DNA of 64,000 bases. It comes from JBCDAP01 sp038747915. Its GTDB lineage: Bacteria > Planctomycetota > Phycisphaerae > Phycisphaerales > UBA1924. How positions within the stretch are numbered: the first letter of the stretch is position 1; each line of letters starts with the position of its first letter. Of the stretch, positions 38,207-47,230 are shown one piece after another. Made by a program: the position numbers and the translations under genes. The notes below the pieces were generated by a model, which worked only from the letters and a program-made list of their open reading frames with translations, did not search any database and was not told where the DNA came from. The stretch is from the NCBI GenBank assembly GCA_038747915.1, contig JBCDJJ010000005.1:1-64000 (forward strand), in the 5' to 3' direction.

Positions 38207-40366
38207 ATGCGTGGCATGCGGAGCGTGTTGACGGTACTGGTGTCGGTGTTCGTTGCGTCGGTGGCCCATGGGCAGCCACCGGTGGGCTCGGAGTTCTTTG
38301 TGGACTTCGATGCGCCGGTGGACGGCGACGGCTCGGCGGCCTCACCCTGGAATCACATGGTTGGGCGCGGGAGGTTCATCGCTGAGGTCGATTCGGTCAC
38401 CGTGTGGATGAGCGGCTTCGGGGACCCCTCGGAGCGGTCGCCGAACTTGCGGATCTCCCCCCGTGAGGGTGGTGCAGCGGAGCTCCGCGTGATGAGCCGC
38501 CACCTGGTTGATCCGACCGCGGAACCCGCGGAGCTCAGTCAGTCGTTTCGTCTCTCGGAGTGGCCGGTGGTGTCGCTCGGCAACGGGGTGTTTCAGTACG
38601 AGCTGCCGATGCCGGACGACGCGGAGCCGCACGCCATGATCCGCGGGTGGGACCTCTACCGGTTTGGGATTCAGCCGATCCCGCGCGATGGTCTGCCGAA
38701 CGGTGTGGCGATGCGCCCGGATCTCGTCGAGTCGTACCGGCTCGACGAGCCCCGACTGGTGGTGCGGGAGGCGCCATCGGTGAGCGGGTTGTTCGTCTCT
38801 CCGGCACCCATGTGGTCGCGCGGGGCGACGAACTCGTTCGTGGTGATCCGCACCGCGAGCGGGAGCCCGGCGGGCGTGGGCTTCGAGCCCGAGTGGCAGC
38901 TGGCGGTGCATCGTGACGAGGAATCGGCGCTGCTCACGATGAACGATTTCGGCGGCAACGACGCGGACCGAGCCGAGGTGGCGGGGATCACGTTCTCGAT
39001 GCTGTTCGAGAAGCCCGGCGGCACGCGGTCTCGCACGATTCAGTTCAACCCGGCGAAGAGCGCGGTCGTGCGAGACTGCCTGTTCGCGCACTGCACAGCC
39101 GAGGACAACATCGCCGCGGTGAACGGCGGCGGGGACGGCACACTGATCGAGATCGCGCGGAACCAGTACCTCGGGACGGGCGTCGACGGCGGACCGGTGG
39201 TGGCCTCAACGCAGTCAACAACCATCTACGACCGCATGCGGGTACACGATCTGGTGGTGCATGCGGGCATGCGGATGCTCTACACCGACGGCGAACCCGC
39301 GGGGCTCGAGGCGGGGCGGCCGGCGGGTCTCTTTGGCACGTTTCACAGCAGGAAAGTCGCCGAAGGCGAGAGCTTCCGGAACGTCGCGGTGCATTACAGC
39401 GACGTACACCGGCCGTTCCAGTTCTCGACGGCCATCCCCGACGGTGCGGACGTGCGCGAGCCGAGCACACTCCCGGTGCAGGTGTGGGATGTGTACCTCA
39501 CGAACGGGCGCGAGATGTGGGACTTCGCGATGAACGGCGTGAGCCTCGCGCGGTCGTACCTACACTTCTTCAATGCGCTCGGCCTCTCGCGGGTGCATGG
39601 CACCTCGAGCTGGGAATCGAATGTGATCGAGATGCAGAACGCGGGCTCGAACGCGCTGGGGATCCTTCGCAACCGTGATGTGGCGTTCCGAAACAACCTC
39701 TTCCGCGTCGACGGTCATCCGGAGGCGGGCATGTTCGGGATCGAAGAAGAGGCCTCCGGCCAGATTTTTCTGGCTGACAACGTGTTCGCGCTGGGGCCGA
39801 TCTCGAACGACTTCCTCTTCTCGGTGACGGGGTTGAGTCGCTCGCCGAACGTGCCGCTGCTGCCCGGCGCGGTGGCCGGGTGGTCGGACGATGCCGATCT
39901 CGGACCGTTCGCGATCGATGACCGCGCGATGTCCGGGCCGACGACGCTCACGACGCCGGAACTCGGTGGTGCCGCCGAGTCGCGCGAGCAGTTCAACACG
40001 ATCTACGGGGGCTCGGTGAGTTTCGAGACGCTTGGGGTCGAGTCGTTGCCGCTCGGCCAAGGGCCGGTATCGGCGTCGGCGTCGCTCGATGTGTCGATGT
40101 CGAGCGAGTGGGTCACGGGGCCGATCGGGATCGATGGCCGGGCGTTCTCGGGGAACATCGGGCCGTTCCAGGATGGAGCCCCGGCGCTGGTGGCCGGCCT
40201 GGTCGCGTCCCCCTTCGACCGCACCGATGCGTTCGATCTGGCGGTGTTCGGGAACGCGTTCCTGATGGGCGATCTCGGCGCGGATGCGCACCCGCCGTAC
40301 GGGGGTGACGGGCGGATCGAGCGGATCGATCACGATGAGTTTCTGAAGCGATTCGGCGAGGAGTGA
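38207..40366 (+). CDS. Large secreted protein, beta-helix-like, with degenerate EF-hand end; function unknown
   Basis: A 719-residue exported protein: signal peptide MRSVLTVLVSVFVASVAHG. The early sequence FVDFDAPVDGDGSAASPWNHM matches the Pro-Trp 'GDGSSxxPW' opening common to pectate-lyase-like right-handed beta-helix proteins. The middle has repeated short strands (for example AGSNALGILRNRDVAFRNNLFRV), also beta-helix-like. The C-terminus GDGRIERIDHDEFLKRFGEE resembles one half of a dockerin EF-hand (D-x-D-G-x-I... D... FL). A polysaccharide-binding or -cleaving role would fit but catalytic residues were not identified. The ATG at 38207 with AGAGG upstream puts the signal peptide at the start. 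Confidence 0.7.
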   Translation: MRGMRSVLTVLVSVFVASVAHGQPPVGSEFFVDFDAPVDGDGSAASPWNHMVGRGRFIAEVDSVTVWMSGFGDPSERSPNLRISPREGGAAELRVMSRHLVDPTAEPAELSQSFRLSEWPVVSLGNGVFQYELPMPDDAEPHAMIRGWDLYRFGIQPIPRDGLPNGVAMRPDLVESYRLDEPRLVVREAPSVSGLFVSPAPMWSRGATNSFVVIRTASGSPAGVGFEPEWQLAVHRDEESALLTMNDFGGNDADRAEVAGITFSMLFEKPGGTRSRTIQFNPAKSAVVRDCLFAHCTAEDNIAAVNGGGDGTLIEIARNQYLGTGVDGGPVVASTQSTTIYDRMRVHDLVVHAGMRMLYTDGEPAGLEAGRPAGLFGTFHSRKVAEGESFRNVAVHYSDVHRPFQFSTAIPDGADVREPSTLPVQVWDVYLTNGREMWDFAMNGVSLARSYLHFFNALGLSRVHGTSSWESNVIEMQNAGSNALGILRNRDVAFRNNLFRVDGHPEAGMFGIEEEASGQIFLADNVFALGPISNDFLFSVTGLSRSPNVPLLPGAVAGWSDDADLGPFAIDDRAMSGPTTLTTPELGGAAESREQFNTIYGGSVSFETLGVESLPLGQGPVSASASLDVSMSSEWVTGPIGIDGRAFSGNIGPFQDGAPALVAGLVASPFDRTDAFDLAVFGNAFLMGDLGADAHPPYGGDGRIERIDHDEFLKRFGEE

Positions 40367-40541
40367 GCGGGGATCCACCGCGCGGATCGCTCGCGGGAAC
40401 GCCCGACAGATCATGAATCGTGCGGATGGCGTCGAGGTGGGTGGCGTCGAGACGGCACAACCTTCTCCATGAGGCGAGCGGCTCGGGTAGAGACACGCAC
40501 CCGGCAGCCCGACCCGCGCGCTGACGCGTCACACGGCGTCT

Positions 40542-41261
40542 TTAAAGCCGCGGCTCTTCGGGCTCGGTCCACGCGGTCTCGCCGTGCCGGACGATTTTGC
40601 CCGTTGCCACGTAGATGACCTGCTCGGCGACGTTGGAGCAGTGGTCGGTCATGCGGGCGAGGGCCGCGGAGACACGGTTGAGCGAGAAGGCAAAGTCAGG
40701 TGTGACCGCGCCGCGGCTGAGCGAGCGTTCGAGGTCGCGGACGATCTCGTCGCGGAAGGCCTCGGTGGTGTCGTCCGAGGAGAGGACGAGTCTGGCAAGG
40801 TCGGGGTCCATGCCGGCGAAGGCCTCGCAGGTGGTGCCCATGATGCCGACGACTGAGTTGGCCATCACGCGGAAGGTGGGCGGCGGGCGTTCGGGGAGGG
40901 TGGCGAGCGAGTCCATGCGGCTCACAGATCGCTCGGCGAGGTCTGCGATACGTTCGAACTCGTTGTTGACCTTGACGATGGTGAGGATGAGCCGGATCTC
41001 GTAGGGGCCGAGGGGCGTCTCGGCCGACTTGACGGCATCGGCGATGAGGTCGACAGCGTCGCGCTCGATCAGGACATCCTCGCGGTCGATCTCGGGCTCC
41101 TGGTCGCGGACCCAATCGGCGCGCTCGTGGCTGTTCTCGAAGAGGGCTTCGACCGCAGCGTCGACGACGGCGCGGACCCGCTGACCCTGGACTTCGAGCC
41201 GTTCTTTGAGATTGATGAGTCGCGCCGGTTGGCGGGCGGGGGAGTTTGGCACGCAGCACAT
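40542..41261 (-). CDS. phoU: PhoU-domain phosphate signalling protein
   Basis: A 239-residue all-helical protein with two PhoU repeats. The repeats include ERADWVRDQEPEIDREDVLIERDAVDLIADA and, in the first, LTIVKVNNEFERIADLAERSV; the second has RMTDHCSNVAEQVIYVATGKIVRH. The E/D-x-x-x-D and N-x-x-E-R-I-x-D motifs bind metal clusters. PhoU normally dampens the Pho regulon and the Pst transporter. No pst genes adjoin it, so it is a stand-alone copy. The ATG at 41261 is used; a GTG five codons earlier is possible. It is divergent from eno. Confidence 0.85.
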   Translation of the reverse strand: MCCVPNSPARQPARLINLKERLEVQGQRVRAVVDAAVEALFENSHERADWVRDQEPEIDREDVLIERDAVDLIADAVKSAETPLGPYEIRLILTIVKVNNEFERIADLAERSVSRMDSLATLPERPPPTFRVMANSVVGIMGTTCEAFAGMDPDLARLVLSSDDTTEAFRDEIVRDLERSLSRGAVTPDFAFSLNRVSAALARMTDHCSNVAEQVIYVATGKIVRHGETAWTEPEEPRL

Positions 41262-41492
41262 CCTCAACGCTCTCACGATGCCCGGGGGACCATATCAGGT
41301 GGACGGAGTATCGGCTCAGCGAGCGGGCGCGCACGGGGTTTCCGGTATGCTCCTCGCCCGCTTGTCTGGAGTCCGCGCGTGGTGCGCGGCGTGGCGAGCG
41401 GCGACGCGAGCGGGCGACTAACCCGGCCCGCGTCGCACCGCCCGCACCGCTCGGGGCGCTGCCCCAGCGACGAGACTCAGGAGAGGTTGCCC

Positions 41493-42788
41493 ATGCCCTT
41501 CGACATCATCCAGGTTCGCGCTCGCCAGGTGCTCGACTCGCGGGGCAACCCGACCGTCGAGGTGGATGTGGCGCTCGAGGGGGGCGTGGTCGGCCGTGCA
41601 GCGGTGCCGTCGGGTGCCTCGACCGGCGAGAACGAGGCGGTCGAGCTCCGGGATGGCGACAAGAAGGTGTACCTCGGGAAGGGCGTGACCAAGGCCGTCA
41701 AGAACGTGAACGAGGTCATCGCGCCCGAGCTGATCGGCACCGACGCCCGCGAGCAGGAACTGATCGATCAGTTGATGCTCAAGCTCGACGGGACGGAGAA
41801 CAAAGGCAAGCTCGGAGCGAACGCGATCCTTGGCGTGTCGCTCGCGACCGCGAAGGCCGCAGCGGAGGTGATGGGGCTGCCGCTCTACCGGTACCTCGGC
41901 GGGACCGCAGCGAAGACGCTGCCGGTCCCGATGCTGAACATCCTGAACGGCGGGAAGCACGCGGACAACACGGTGGATTTCCAGGAGTTCATGATCCAGC
42001 CGTGGGGCTTCGACGACTTCCACGAGGGGCTTCGAGCCGGCGTGGAGATCTACCACGCGCTCAAGGGCGTGCTCAAGGACCGCGGCCTGAGCACCGCCGT
42101 CGGCGATGAGGGCGGATTCGCGCCGAACCTCGAGAACAACGAGGATGCACTGAAGGTGATCGAGGAGGCGGTCGGCAAGGCCGGCTACACATGGGGCGAG
42201 CAGATCTTCGTGGCGCTCGATCCGGCGGCTTCGGAGTGCTGGAACGAGGCACAGAAGGACGGCAAGGATGGGTACAAGCTCTTCAGCTCGACCGGTGAGA
42301 TCCTGACCTCCGACCAGATGGTGGACTACTGGGCGGAGTGGTGCGAGAAGTACCCCATCCGCTCGATCGAGGATGGACTCGCGGAGAACGACTGGGACGG
42401 GTGGAAGAAGCTGACCGAGAAAGTGGGCTCGAAGACCCAGCTCGTCGGCGACGACCTGTTCGTCACCAATGCCAAATTCCTGCGTCGCGGCATCGACGAG
42501 GGGTGCGGGAACGCGATCCTCGTGAAGGTGAACCAGATCGGCACGCTCAGCGAGACGTTCGACGCGGTGAACCTGGCACTGACACACGGCTTCCACGCGG
42601 TGCTGAGCCATCGCTCCGGCGAGACCGAAGACGCGACGATCGCGGATATCGCGGTGGCGACGAACTGCGGTCAGATCAAAACGGGTGCGCCGTGCCGGAG
42701 CGATCGCAACGCGAAGTACAACCAGCTGATCCGCATCGCCGAAGAGCTCGGCGACCAGGCGGTGTACGGCAGTGTGACCTGGAAGTGA
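41493..42788 (+). CDS. eno: Enolase (phosphopyruvate hydratase)
   Basis: Eno converts 2-phosphoglycerate to phosphoenolpyruvate in glycolysis. The 431-residue protein is complete: QVLDSRGNPTVEVDV at the N-terminus, GAVPSGASTGENEAVELRDGD (here AVPSGASTGENEAVELRDGD), LNILNGGKHADN, VGDEGGFAPNLENNEDAL, SIEDGLAENDWDGW, QLVGDDLFVTN, KVNQIGTLSE and SHRSGETEDATIADIAV. All catalytic residues are present. The ATG at 41493 has AGGAGAGG 8 bases upstream; an in-frame upstream extension has no family resemblance. It diverges from phoU and converges with a membrane-protein gene. Confidence 0.97.
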   Translation: MPFDIIQVRARQVLDSRGNPTVEVDVALEGGVVGRAAVPSGASTGENEAVELRDGDKKVYLGKGVTKAVKNVNEVIAPELIGTDAREQELIDQLMLKLDGTENKGKLGANAILGVSLATAKAAAEVMGLPLYRYLGGTAAKTLPVPMLNILNGGKHADNTVDFQEFMIQPWGFDDFHEGLRAGVEIYHALKGVLKDRGLSTAVGDEGGFAPNLENNEDALKVIEEAVGKAGYTWGEQIFVALDPAASECWNEAQKDGKDGYKLFSSTGEILTSDQMVDYWAEWCEKYPIRSIEDGLAENDWDGWKKLTEKVGSKTQLVGDDLFVTNAKFLRRGIDEGCGNAILVKVNQIGTLSETFDAVNLALTHGFHAVLSHRSGETEDATIADIAVATNCGQIKTGAPCRSDRNAKYNQLIRIAEELGDQAVYGSVTWK

Positions 42789-42806
42789 GCCTTCGCCGGA
42801 GGCTCA
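42786..42806. terminator. Hairpin spanning the stop codons of two convergent genes
   Basis: TGAGCCT (42786-42792) and AGGCTCA (42800-42806) are perfect 7-base arms. The TGA of eno forms the first arm's start and, on the other strand, the TGA of the membrane-protein gene forms the start of the second. No T tract follows in either direction, so it may be a weak bidirectional terminator or an end-of-gene hairpin. Confidence 0.5.
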
Positions 42807-43583
42807 CACCGGCAGTGCCTCCGCGGCCTGGCCGAGCAGGGTTTGCCGTTCGCCGCGGAGTGTTCTGTGCGCGTGCCGTGTGAGCGCGAAGTAGATGATG
42901 CTTTGCCGTACAAACGCGTAGAGCCACAGAATGCCCGCTGTGATCGGGCCGACGATGACGAAGATGACGAACAGCCACCACGTTCCAGCGATCGTGGCCG
43001 CGAGCTGAGGCGCGTTGATGCAGAGCGCGGCGTACTTGGCTGTCCGCATGTAAGCGAACCACAAGAACACACGCATCGCGAGCGCAGCGAGTTGGACAGC
43101 GCCCAGGAGACCCGTCAACACCATGACCACTTCATCTGGCAGTTGGAACTGAAGCCGTCCGGCAACCACCAGCACGAGGATGCCAACAACATTGGCGGCG
43201 ATCAACCCCAACACCACGTTGGCGTAGGCCCTCGAGCGGCGCGCCGGGATCCGCAGCTCCTCCAACTCACCCGTCGCATCCGGATGTGGTGCGGACGCAA
43301 CCCGCGCGCCCCATACCGAGAACACCTCCACCAGCAGCAGGGAGAGAAACCCAATAGCGAGCGTGACAAACAAGGCGGAGTTCGAGGGCGAGCCCTGCCA
43401 TGCGATGCCGATCAGTACGGCGAGGCTCGCAACCACAATTCCGATGCGCAAGATGCCGGCAAAGCCTTTCATAGCATTGCCAAGACGCACGGCCTCGAGC
43501 CAGGCCCGCTCATCTGCCGCGGCAGCCTGGTTCTCTTGGTCCACGGCGCTGCGTTCGAACTCGATCACTGATTCACTTTCCAC
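42804..43583 (-). CDS. Multi-pass membrane protein of unknown function
   Basis: A 259-residue protein, not recognised. It begins with a polar acidic stretch MESESVIEFERSAVDQEN and has about six hydrophobic segments, among them IGIVVASLAVLIGIAW, ALFVTLAIGFLSLLLVEVFSVW, VVLGLIAANVVGILVLVVAG, VLTGLLGAVQLAALAM and WWLFVIFVIVGPITAGILWL. The C-terminus THAHRT (here RHAHRTLRGERQTLL) is basic. It is convergent with eno and divergent from the next rightward gene. A transport or signalling role is only a guess. Confidence 0.65.
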   Translation of the reverse strand: MESESVIEFERSAVDQENQAAAADERAWLEAVRLGNAMKGFAGILRIGIVVASLAVLIGIAWQGSPSNSALFVTLAIGFLSLLLVEVFSVWGARVASAPHPDATGELEELRIPARRSRAYANVVLGLIAANVVGILVLVVAGRLQFQLPDEVVMVLTGLLGAVQLAALAMRVFLWFAYMRTAKYAALCINAPQLAATIAGTWWLFVIFVIVGPITAGILWLYAFVRQSIIYFALTRHAHRTLRGERQTLLGQAAEALPV

Positions 43584-43916
43584 CGCACACCTCCTGGGCC
43601 GAACGCGTCTTCTGTGAGATTGACGATTCAGCCGATCCGTAGCCTAATCCCGTACTCGATAAGACGTGGCTGACCGGTACGAGTGCCGCGGACCGCTGCG
43701 ATCTGGGGCGGTGCATCTGGCAGTGAGCAGCGGCGGTGCGGGTCGCTGAGTGCCCGATCGGTCCGAAAACGTTGTGATGATCCCGTCTGGAGCGCTGCAA
43801 AGTTGGTGCTCGCGTGGGTTGAGTGGGCCGTGGTGATCGGGCGTCACGAGCTTGTCGATGTTGTGAGTGTGTGCGCACGAGGTGTGCGCGACGTCCAACG
43901 CTGACGCGAGGTAGGT
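43584..43916. other. 333-base intergenic region between divergent genes
   Basis: Separates the membrane-protein gene from a secreted Ig/dockerin-like gene. TTGACG at 43620-43625 with CCTAAT 17 bases later is a possible but weak sigma-70-type promoter. No RNA gene, repeat or terminator is recognised. Confidence 0.35.
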
Positions 43917-44927
43917 ATGGCGACGTGGTGCTGGTGGCGTTCGGTGGCTGCGAGCGTGGCGCTTGGCGTAGCGAGCGGCGTGGGTGCCCAATCGGTGATG
44001 TTCTCGAATCTTGGCCCCAACGGGTCGTTCAGTGCATCGTCGGCGCACGTGGTGGGCGGAACACCACCTGCGAGCGTGGGGTCCACCCCGATCACACTCG
44101 GCGCGCCGATGCTCATCGATCGCGTGGACGTCGCGCTGATCGGCACGAGCGATGGGGCCCAGCAGGTCGAGTTGGTGATGACGTCGAGCATGAACGGGGT
44201 GCCGGACACGGTGCTGGGGTACTTCGGGGTGGCGTCGGTCCCGCACCAGGCACCGGTTACGCTGTACTCCTTCTCGATCACAACCCCGGTGCTGATGCGG
44301 GGCAACGTGCCGTACCACTTCGTCGTCACACCGAGCGGTTTCTCGGGGAACCGGGTGGGGTGGTCGCAGGTCGAAGTGGGCGCGACCGGCGGGTTTCAGA
44401 GTTTCTCGAACGGGGCGTGGCACGCGGCAGCGTCGCTCGGGGCGCCGGCGATCCGTGTGGTCGGCGAGCCGGCATTCGCGATCACCGCGGAGCCACCCGC
44501 TGGGATGGTCCGCGCCGTGGGCGAGACCGCGACCATCGAGATGACGGTGGATTCGCCGCTTGGCATCCCGGTGGTAGTGCGGTGGTTTCACAATGGAGTA
44601 CCGCTCGCCGACGGGCCGCGTCTCGCGGGGTCTCGGACAGAGGTACTCACAATCTCGGGTCTTGGGATCTCGGACGCTGGGACGTATCACGCGGAGGTCA
44701 CGGCGCTGGGTGAGACGATCACCTCGCTCGCGACGACGCTCGCGATCACACCGACCTCGGCCGGACCCGGGGATGTGACCGGCGATCGCCTGGTGGACGC
44801 GTTCGATCTGGCCGCCCTCATGCAGTCGATCGATGCGCCCGGGGCGTCGCATGGGCTGTGGAACTCGTTCGTGCGGGGCTCTGAGATGAGTTCTCGGTCG
44901 TTGGTAACGGCTGGCGCGAGTGAGTGA
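43917..44927 (+). CDS. Secreted protein with Ig-like domain and dockerin-like C-terminus
   Basis: A 336-residue exported protein. The signal peptide is WWRSVAASVALGVASGVGA. Residues 30-185 form an unrecognised beta-rich domain. Residues about 190-275 look like an Ig-like domain: VRWFHNGVPLADGPRLAG, then EVLTISGLGISDAGTYHAEV (the Asp-x-Gly-x-Tyr hallmark) to ITP. The C-terminus GDVTGDRLVDAFDLAALMQSI is a single dockerin-like EF-hand, followed by about 30 residues of tail. It may be anchored on a surface or in a complex. The ATG has GAGGTAGG just upstream, giving a fair ribosome-binding site. Confidence 0.7.
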   Translation: MATWCWWRSVAASVALGVASGVGAQSVMFSNLGPNGSFSASSAHVVGGTPPASVGSTPITLGAPMLIDRVDVALIGTSDGAQQVELVMTSSMNGVPDTVLGYFGVASVPHQAPVTLYSFSITTPVLMRGNVPYHFVVTPSGFSGNRVGWSQVEVGATGGFQSFSNGAWHAAASLGAPAIRVVGEPAFAITAEPPAGMVRAVGETATIEMTVDSPLGIPVVVRWFHNGVPLADGPRLAGSRTEVLTISGLGISDAGTYHAEVTALGETITSLATTLAITPTSAGPGDVTGDRLVDAFDLAALMQSIDAPGASHGLWNSFVRGSEMSSRSLVTAGASE

Positions 44928-45015
44928 ACCGCGAATTCGAGCACAGCACAATGACCGCTTGGCGCCCAACGATCTGAATCGAAACTTCCACTCTGAATCA
45001 CCAGGAGTGGAAGCC

Positions 45016-45867
45016 ATGACGAGCCTCGACCCCACCCCGGCCCTAACAGCCCAGCGCTTTCTCGCGATCAATCAGCGGAACGTCGACACGGAGCTGCGAC
45101 GGATCGCGACCGGGCTCTTCATCAACTCCGGAGCCGACGACCCCGCGGGGCTGATCGCAGCGGAGAACCTGAGCAAGGAAATCCGTCAGGCCGAGGCGGA
45201 GGCGCGTGCCGCGGAACGGAACGATGCGATCGCCAACATCGCAGAGGGTGCGCTCGCGGAGGTCTCGAACCTGCTGGTCGAGGCGGAGGGTCTCGCGGTC
45301 TCGAGCGCGAACACGGGGGGGCTGAGCGACGCGGAGATCGCCGCGAACCAACAGCAATTCGACTCGATCGTGGGGTCGATCGACCGGATCTTCTCATCCG
45401 CCCGGTTCAACGGGCAGCGGCTGTTCTCAGGGAACTTCGACATCCCGGCGGCGACCTCGGACGGGACAGGGATGACGTTGCCGGAACTCTCGATCGGCGA
45501 CTTTGGGTCGACGCAGATCAGCGACGGCTCGGGCGGTACGGTCACACGGCGGCTGATTGATGTCAGCACGAGCGCTGTGGAGCTCGGCTCGCCCGATGCC
45601 CAGTCGATCATCGATACAGCGTCCAGCACGATCAACAGCCTGCGGGGTGAGATCGGCTCGTTCCAGGCAAATACGCTCAACACGATCAGCAACTCGACGC
45701 TGGTTCGACTCGAGAATCAGACCGCAGCGCGATCGATCATCCAGGACACGGATTACGCGGCGTCGATGGTGAATCTCACGACGTACGACATCACGGGCCG
45801 GGCCACGATGGCGGCGCTCGGCTCGATCAACGAGCGACTCGGGCAGGTGGTGTCTCTCGTCGGGTAG
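45016..45867 (+). CDS. Flagellin
   Basis: A short (283-residue) flagellin, the filament subunit. The N-terminal D0/D1 region reads ALTAQRFLAINQRNVDTEL and RIATGLFINSGADDPAGLIAAENLSKEI; the C-terminal D1/D0 region ends ARSIIQDTDYAASMVNLTTYDI and MAALGSINERLGQVVSLVG. The variable centre is short, as in flagellins lacking D2/D3. The ATG at 45016 is preceded by CAGGAGTGGAAGCC, with GGAG as ribosome-binding site; the GGA there could also be a CsrA contact. It lies between two secreted- or RNA-related genes with no other flagellar gene in the window. Confidence 0.88.
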   Translation: MTSLDPTPALTAQRFLAINQRNVDTELRRIATGLFINSGADDPAGLIAAENLSKEIRQAEAEARAAERNDAIANIAEGALAEVSNLLVEAEGLAVSSANTGGLSDAEIAANQQQFDSIVGSIDRIFSSARFNGQRLFSGNFDIPAATSDGTGMTLPELSIGDFGSTQISDGSGGTVTRRLIDVSTSAVELGSPDAQSIIDTASSTINSLRGEIGSFQANTLNTISNSTLVRLENQTAARSIIQDTDYAASMVNLTTYDITGRATMAALGSINERLGQVVSLVG

Positions 45868-45936
45868 CGGCGAGGGCGCAGCGGCGTCTGGGGGCGTACA
45901 CTCGTTGTTTCGCCTACACGATGCGGAGCGCCGACG

Positions 45937-46959
45937 ATGTCTTCGACCGCCACCGAGACCACCACTCCTGCACCCACGCAGCAACGGATTTACATCGCGG
46001 ACATGCAGCCGAACGAGCGGTTCGAGGGTGCGTTCAGCATCGCGAACCCGCAGATCGGCAAGACGCGGAACGACAAGCCGTACCTGCGATGCCTGTTGGG
46101 TGATAAGACAGCCACGGTGCCCGGGCGGATGTGGGGCGCCGACGAGGCGCTGCTGCGGCGACTTGGTGACACCGGTTTTGTGCTGGCGAGGGGGATCACG
46201 CAGCCCTACCAGGGCGAGCTGCAGCTGATTCTCGACGATATCCGTGGGCTCGAGCCGACTGCGGAGCAACTGCACGATCTGCTGCCGGCGTCGGCACGCG
46301 ATCCAAAGGAGATGTTCGCCGAGGTCGAGGGGCTGCTTAGCACGCTCGAGCACCCGGCGGCGAAGGCGCTGGCGGAGGAGTATCTCGCCGACGAGTTGCT
46401 GATGGACCTCTTCCGGCAGGCCCCAGCGGCTAAGCAGATGCACCATGCCTACCTCGGCGGGCTGTGCGAGCACACGCTGAGCCTCATGAAGCTGGCCGAT
46501 GCGCAGTGCCCGAACTACCCGAAGATCAACCGCGATGTGGTGCTGCTCGGACTATTCCTGCACGACCTCGGCAAAACACACGAGCTGAGCTGGACCGGGG
46601 CGTTCGACTATTCGGAGCGTGGGCTGCTGATCGGCCATATCGTCGACGGTGCCATCATGCTGCATGACAAGGCGCAGTCGGCGATGCGTCGCGCGGGGCT
46701 TCGGTTCCCGCCGGACTTCGTGACGGTGCTGCAGCACATCGTGCTGAGCCACCACACACTGCCCGAGTATGGGGCCGCCCGGGTTCCGAGCACACCCGAG
46801 GCGGTGCTGGTTGCCTGCCTTGACAACCTTGATGCGAAGGTGGCGATGGCGCTGGCAGCGTCACGGCCGGATCTGGCAGCAGGCGATCTGGGCGGCAATT
46901 TCACCGACAAGGTATGGGGACTGGACACGAAGCTGTTCCGCCCGGACCCACTCGCGTGA
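45937..46959 (+). CDS. YhaM-like 3'-5' exoribonuclease (OB-fold plus HD domain)
   Basis: A 340-residue protein with an N-terminal OB-type nucleic-acid-binding domain (IADMQPNERFEGAFSIANPQIGKT and KPYLRCLLGDKTATVPGRMW) and an HD hydrolase core: APAAKQMHHAYLGGLCEHTL, LLGLFLHDLGKTHEL and HIVLSHHTLPEYGAA. This layout is that of YhaM/CBF1 exonucleases that trim RNA and single-stranded DNA 3' to 5' with Mn. The ATG at 45937 has GGAG 8 bases upstream. It follows flagellin by 69 bases. The assignment is by motif and domain order. Confidence 0.87.
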   Translation: MSSTATETTTPAPTQQRIYIADMQPNERFEGAFSIANPQIGKTRNDKPYLRCLLGDKTATVPGRMWGADEALLRRLGDTGFVLARGITQPYQGELQLILDDIRGLEPTAEQLHDLLPASARDPKEMFAEVEGLLSTLEHPAAKALAEEYLADELLMDLFRQAPAAKQMHHAYLGGLCEHTLSLMKLADAQCPNYPKINRDVVLLGLFLHDLGKTHELSWTGAFDYSERGLLIGHIVDGAIMLHDKAQSAMRRAGLRFPPDFVTVLQHIVLSHHTLPEYGAARVPSTPEAVLVACLDNLDAKVAMALAASRPDLAAGDLGGNFTDKVWGLDTKLFRPDPLA

Positions 46960-47230
46960 TCGCGATGAGCCGTTCCGCGGCCCAATAACAGCCGAACAAG
47001 CGAACAAACCCCTCTTCTTGCCCGAAGAAAGCGGCAGATTTCGCTGGACGGGTTCTGCATGGCGATGCACCCTTGGTGATGCACAGGGGCCTGTTGTTTG
47101 GCTGTAGCATGCGTGCTGGTCCCTTCAGATCAAGCAACGGGTGTCTCCCACGCGGGTGGATCCGAGAAGAGAGTCGCAAGCGCGGGAGCTGCCTGCGTGC
47201 TGCGAGAGAATCAGAGAAAGGATTGCGTGA

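Noticed and set aside
41127..41492. N-terminal extension of enolase
   Set aside because: The extra 122 codons have no similarity to enolase and a strong ribosome-binding site precedes the ATG at 41493.
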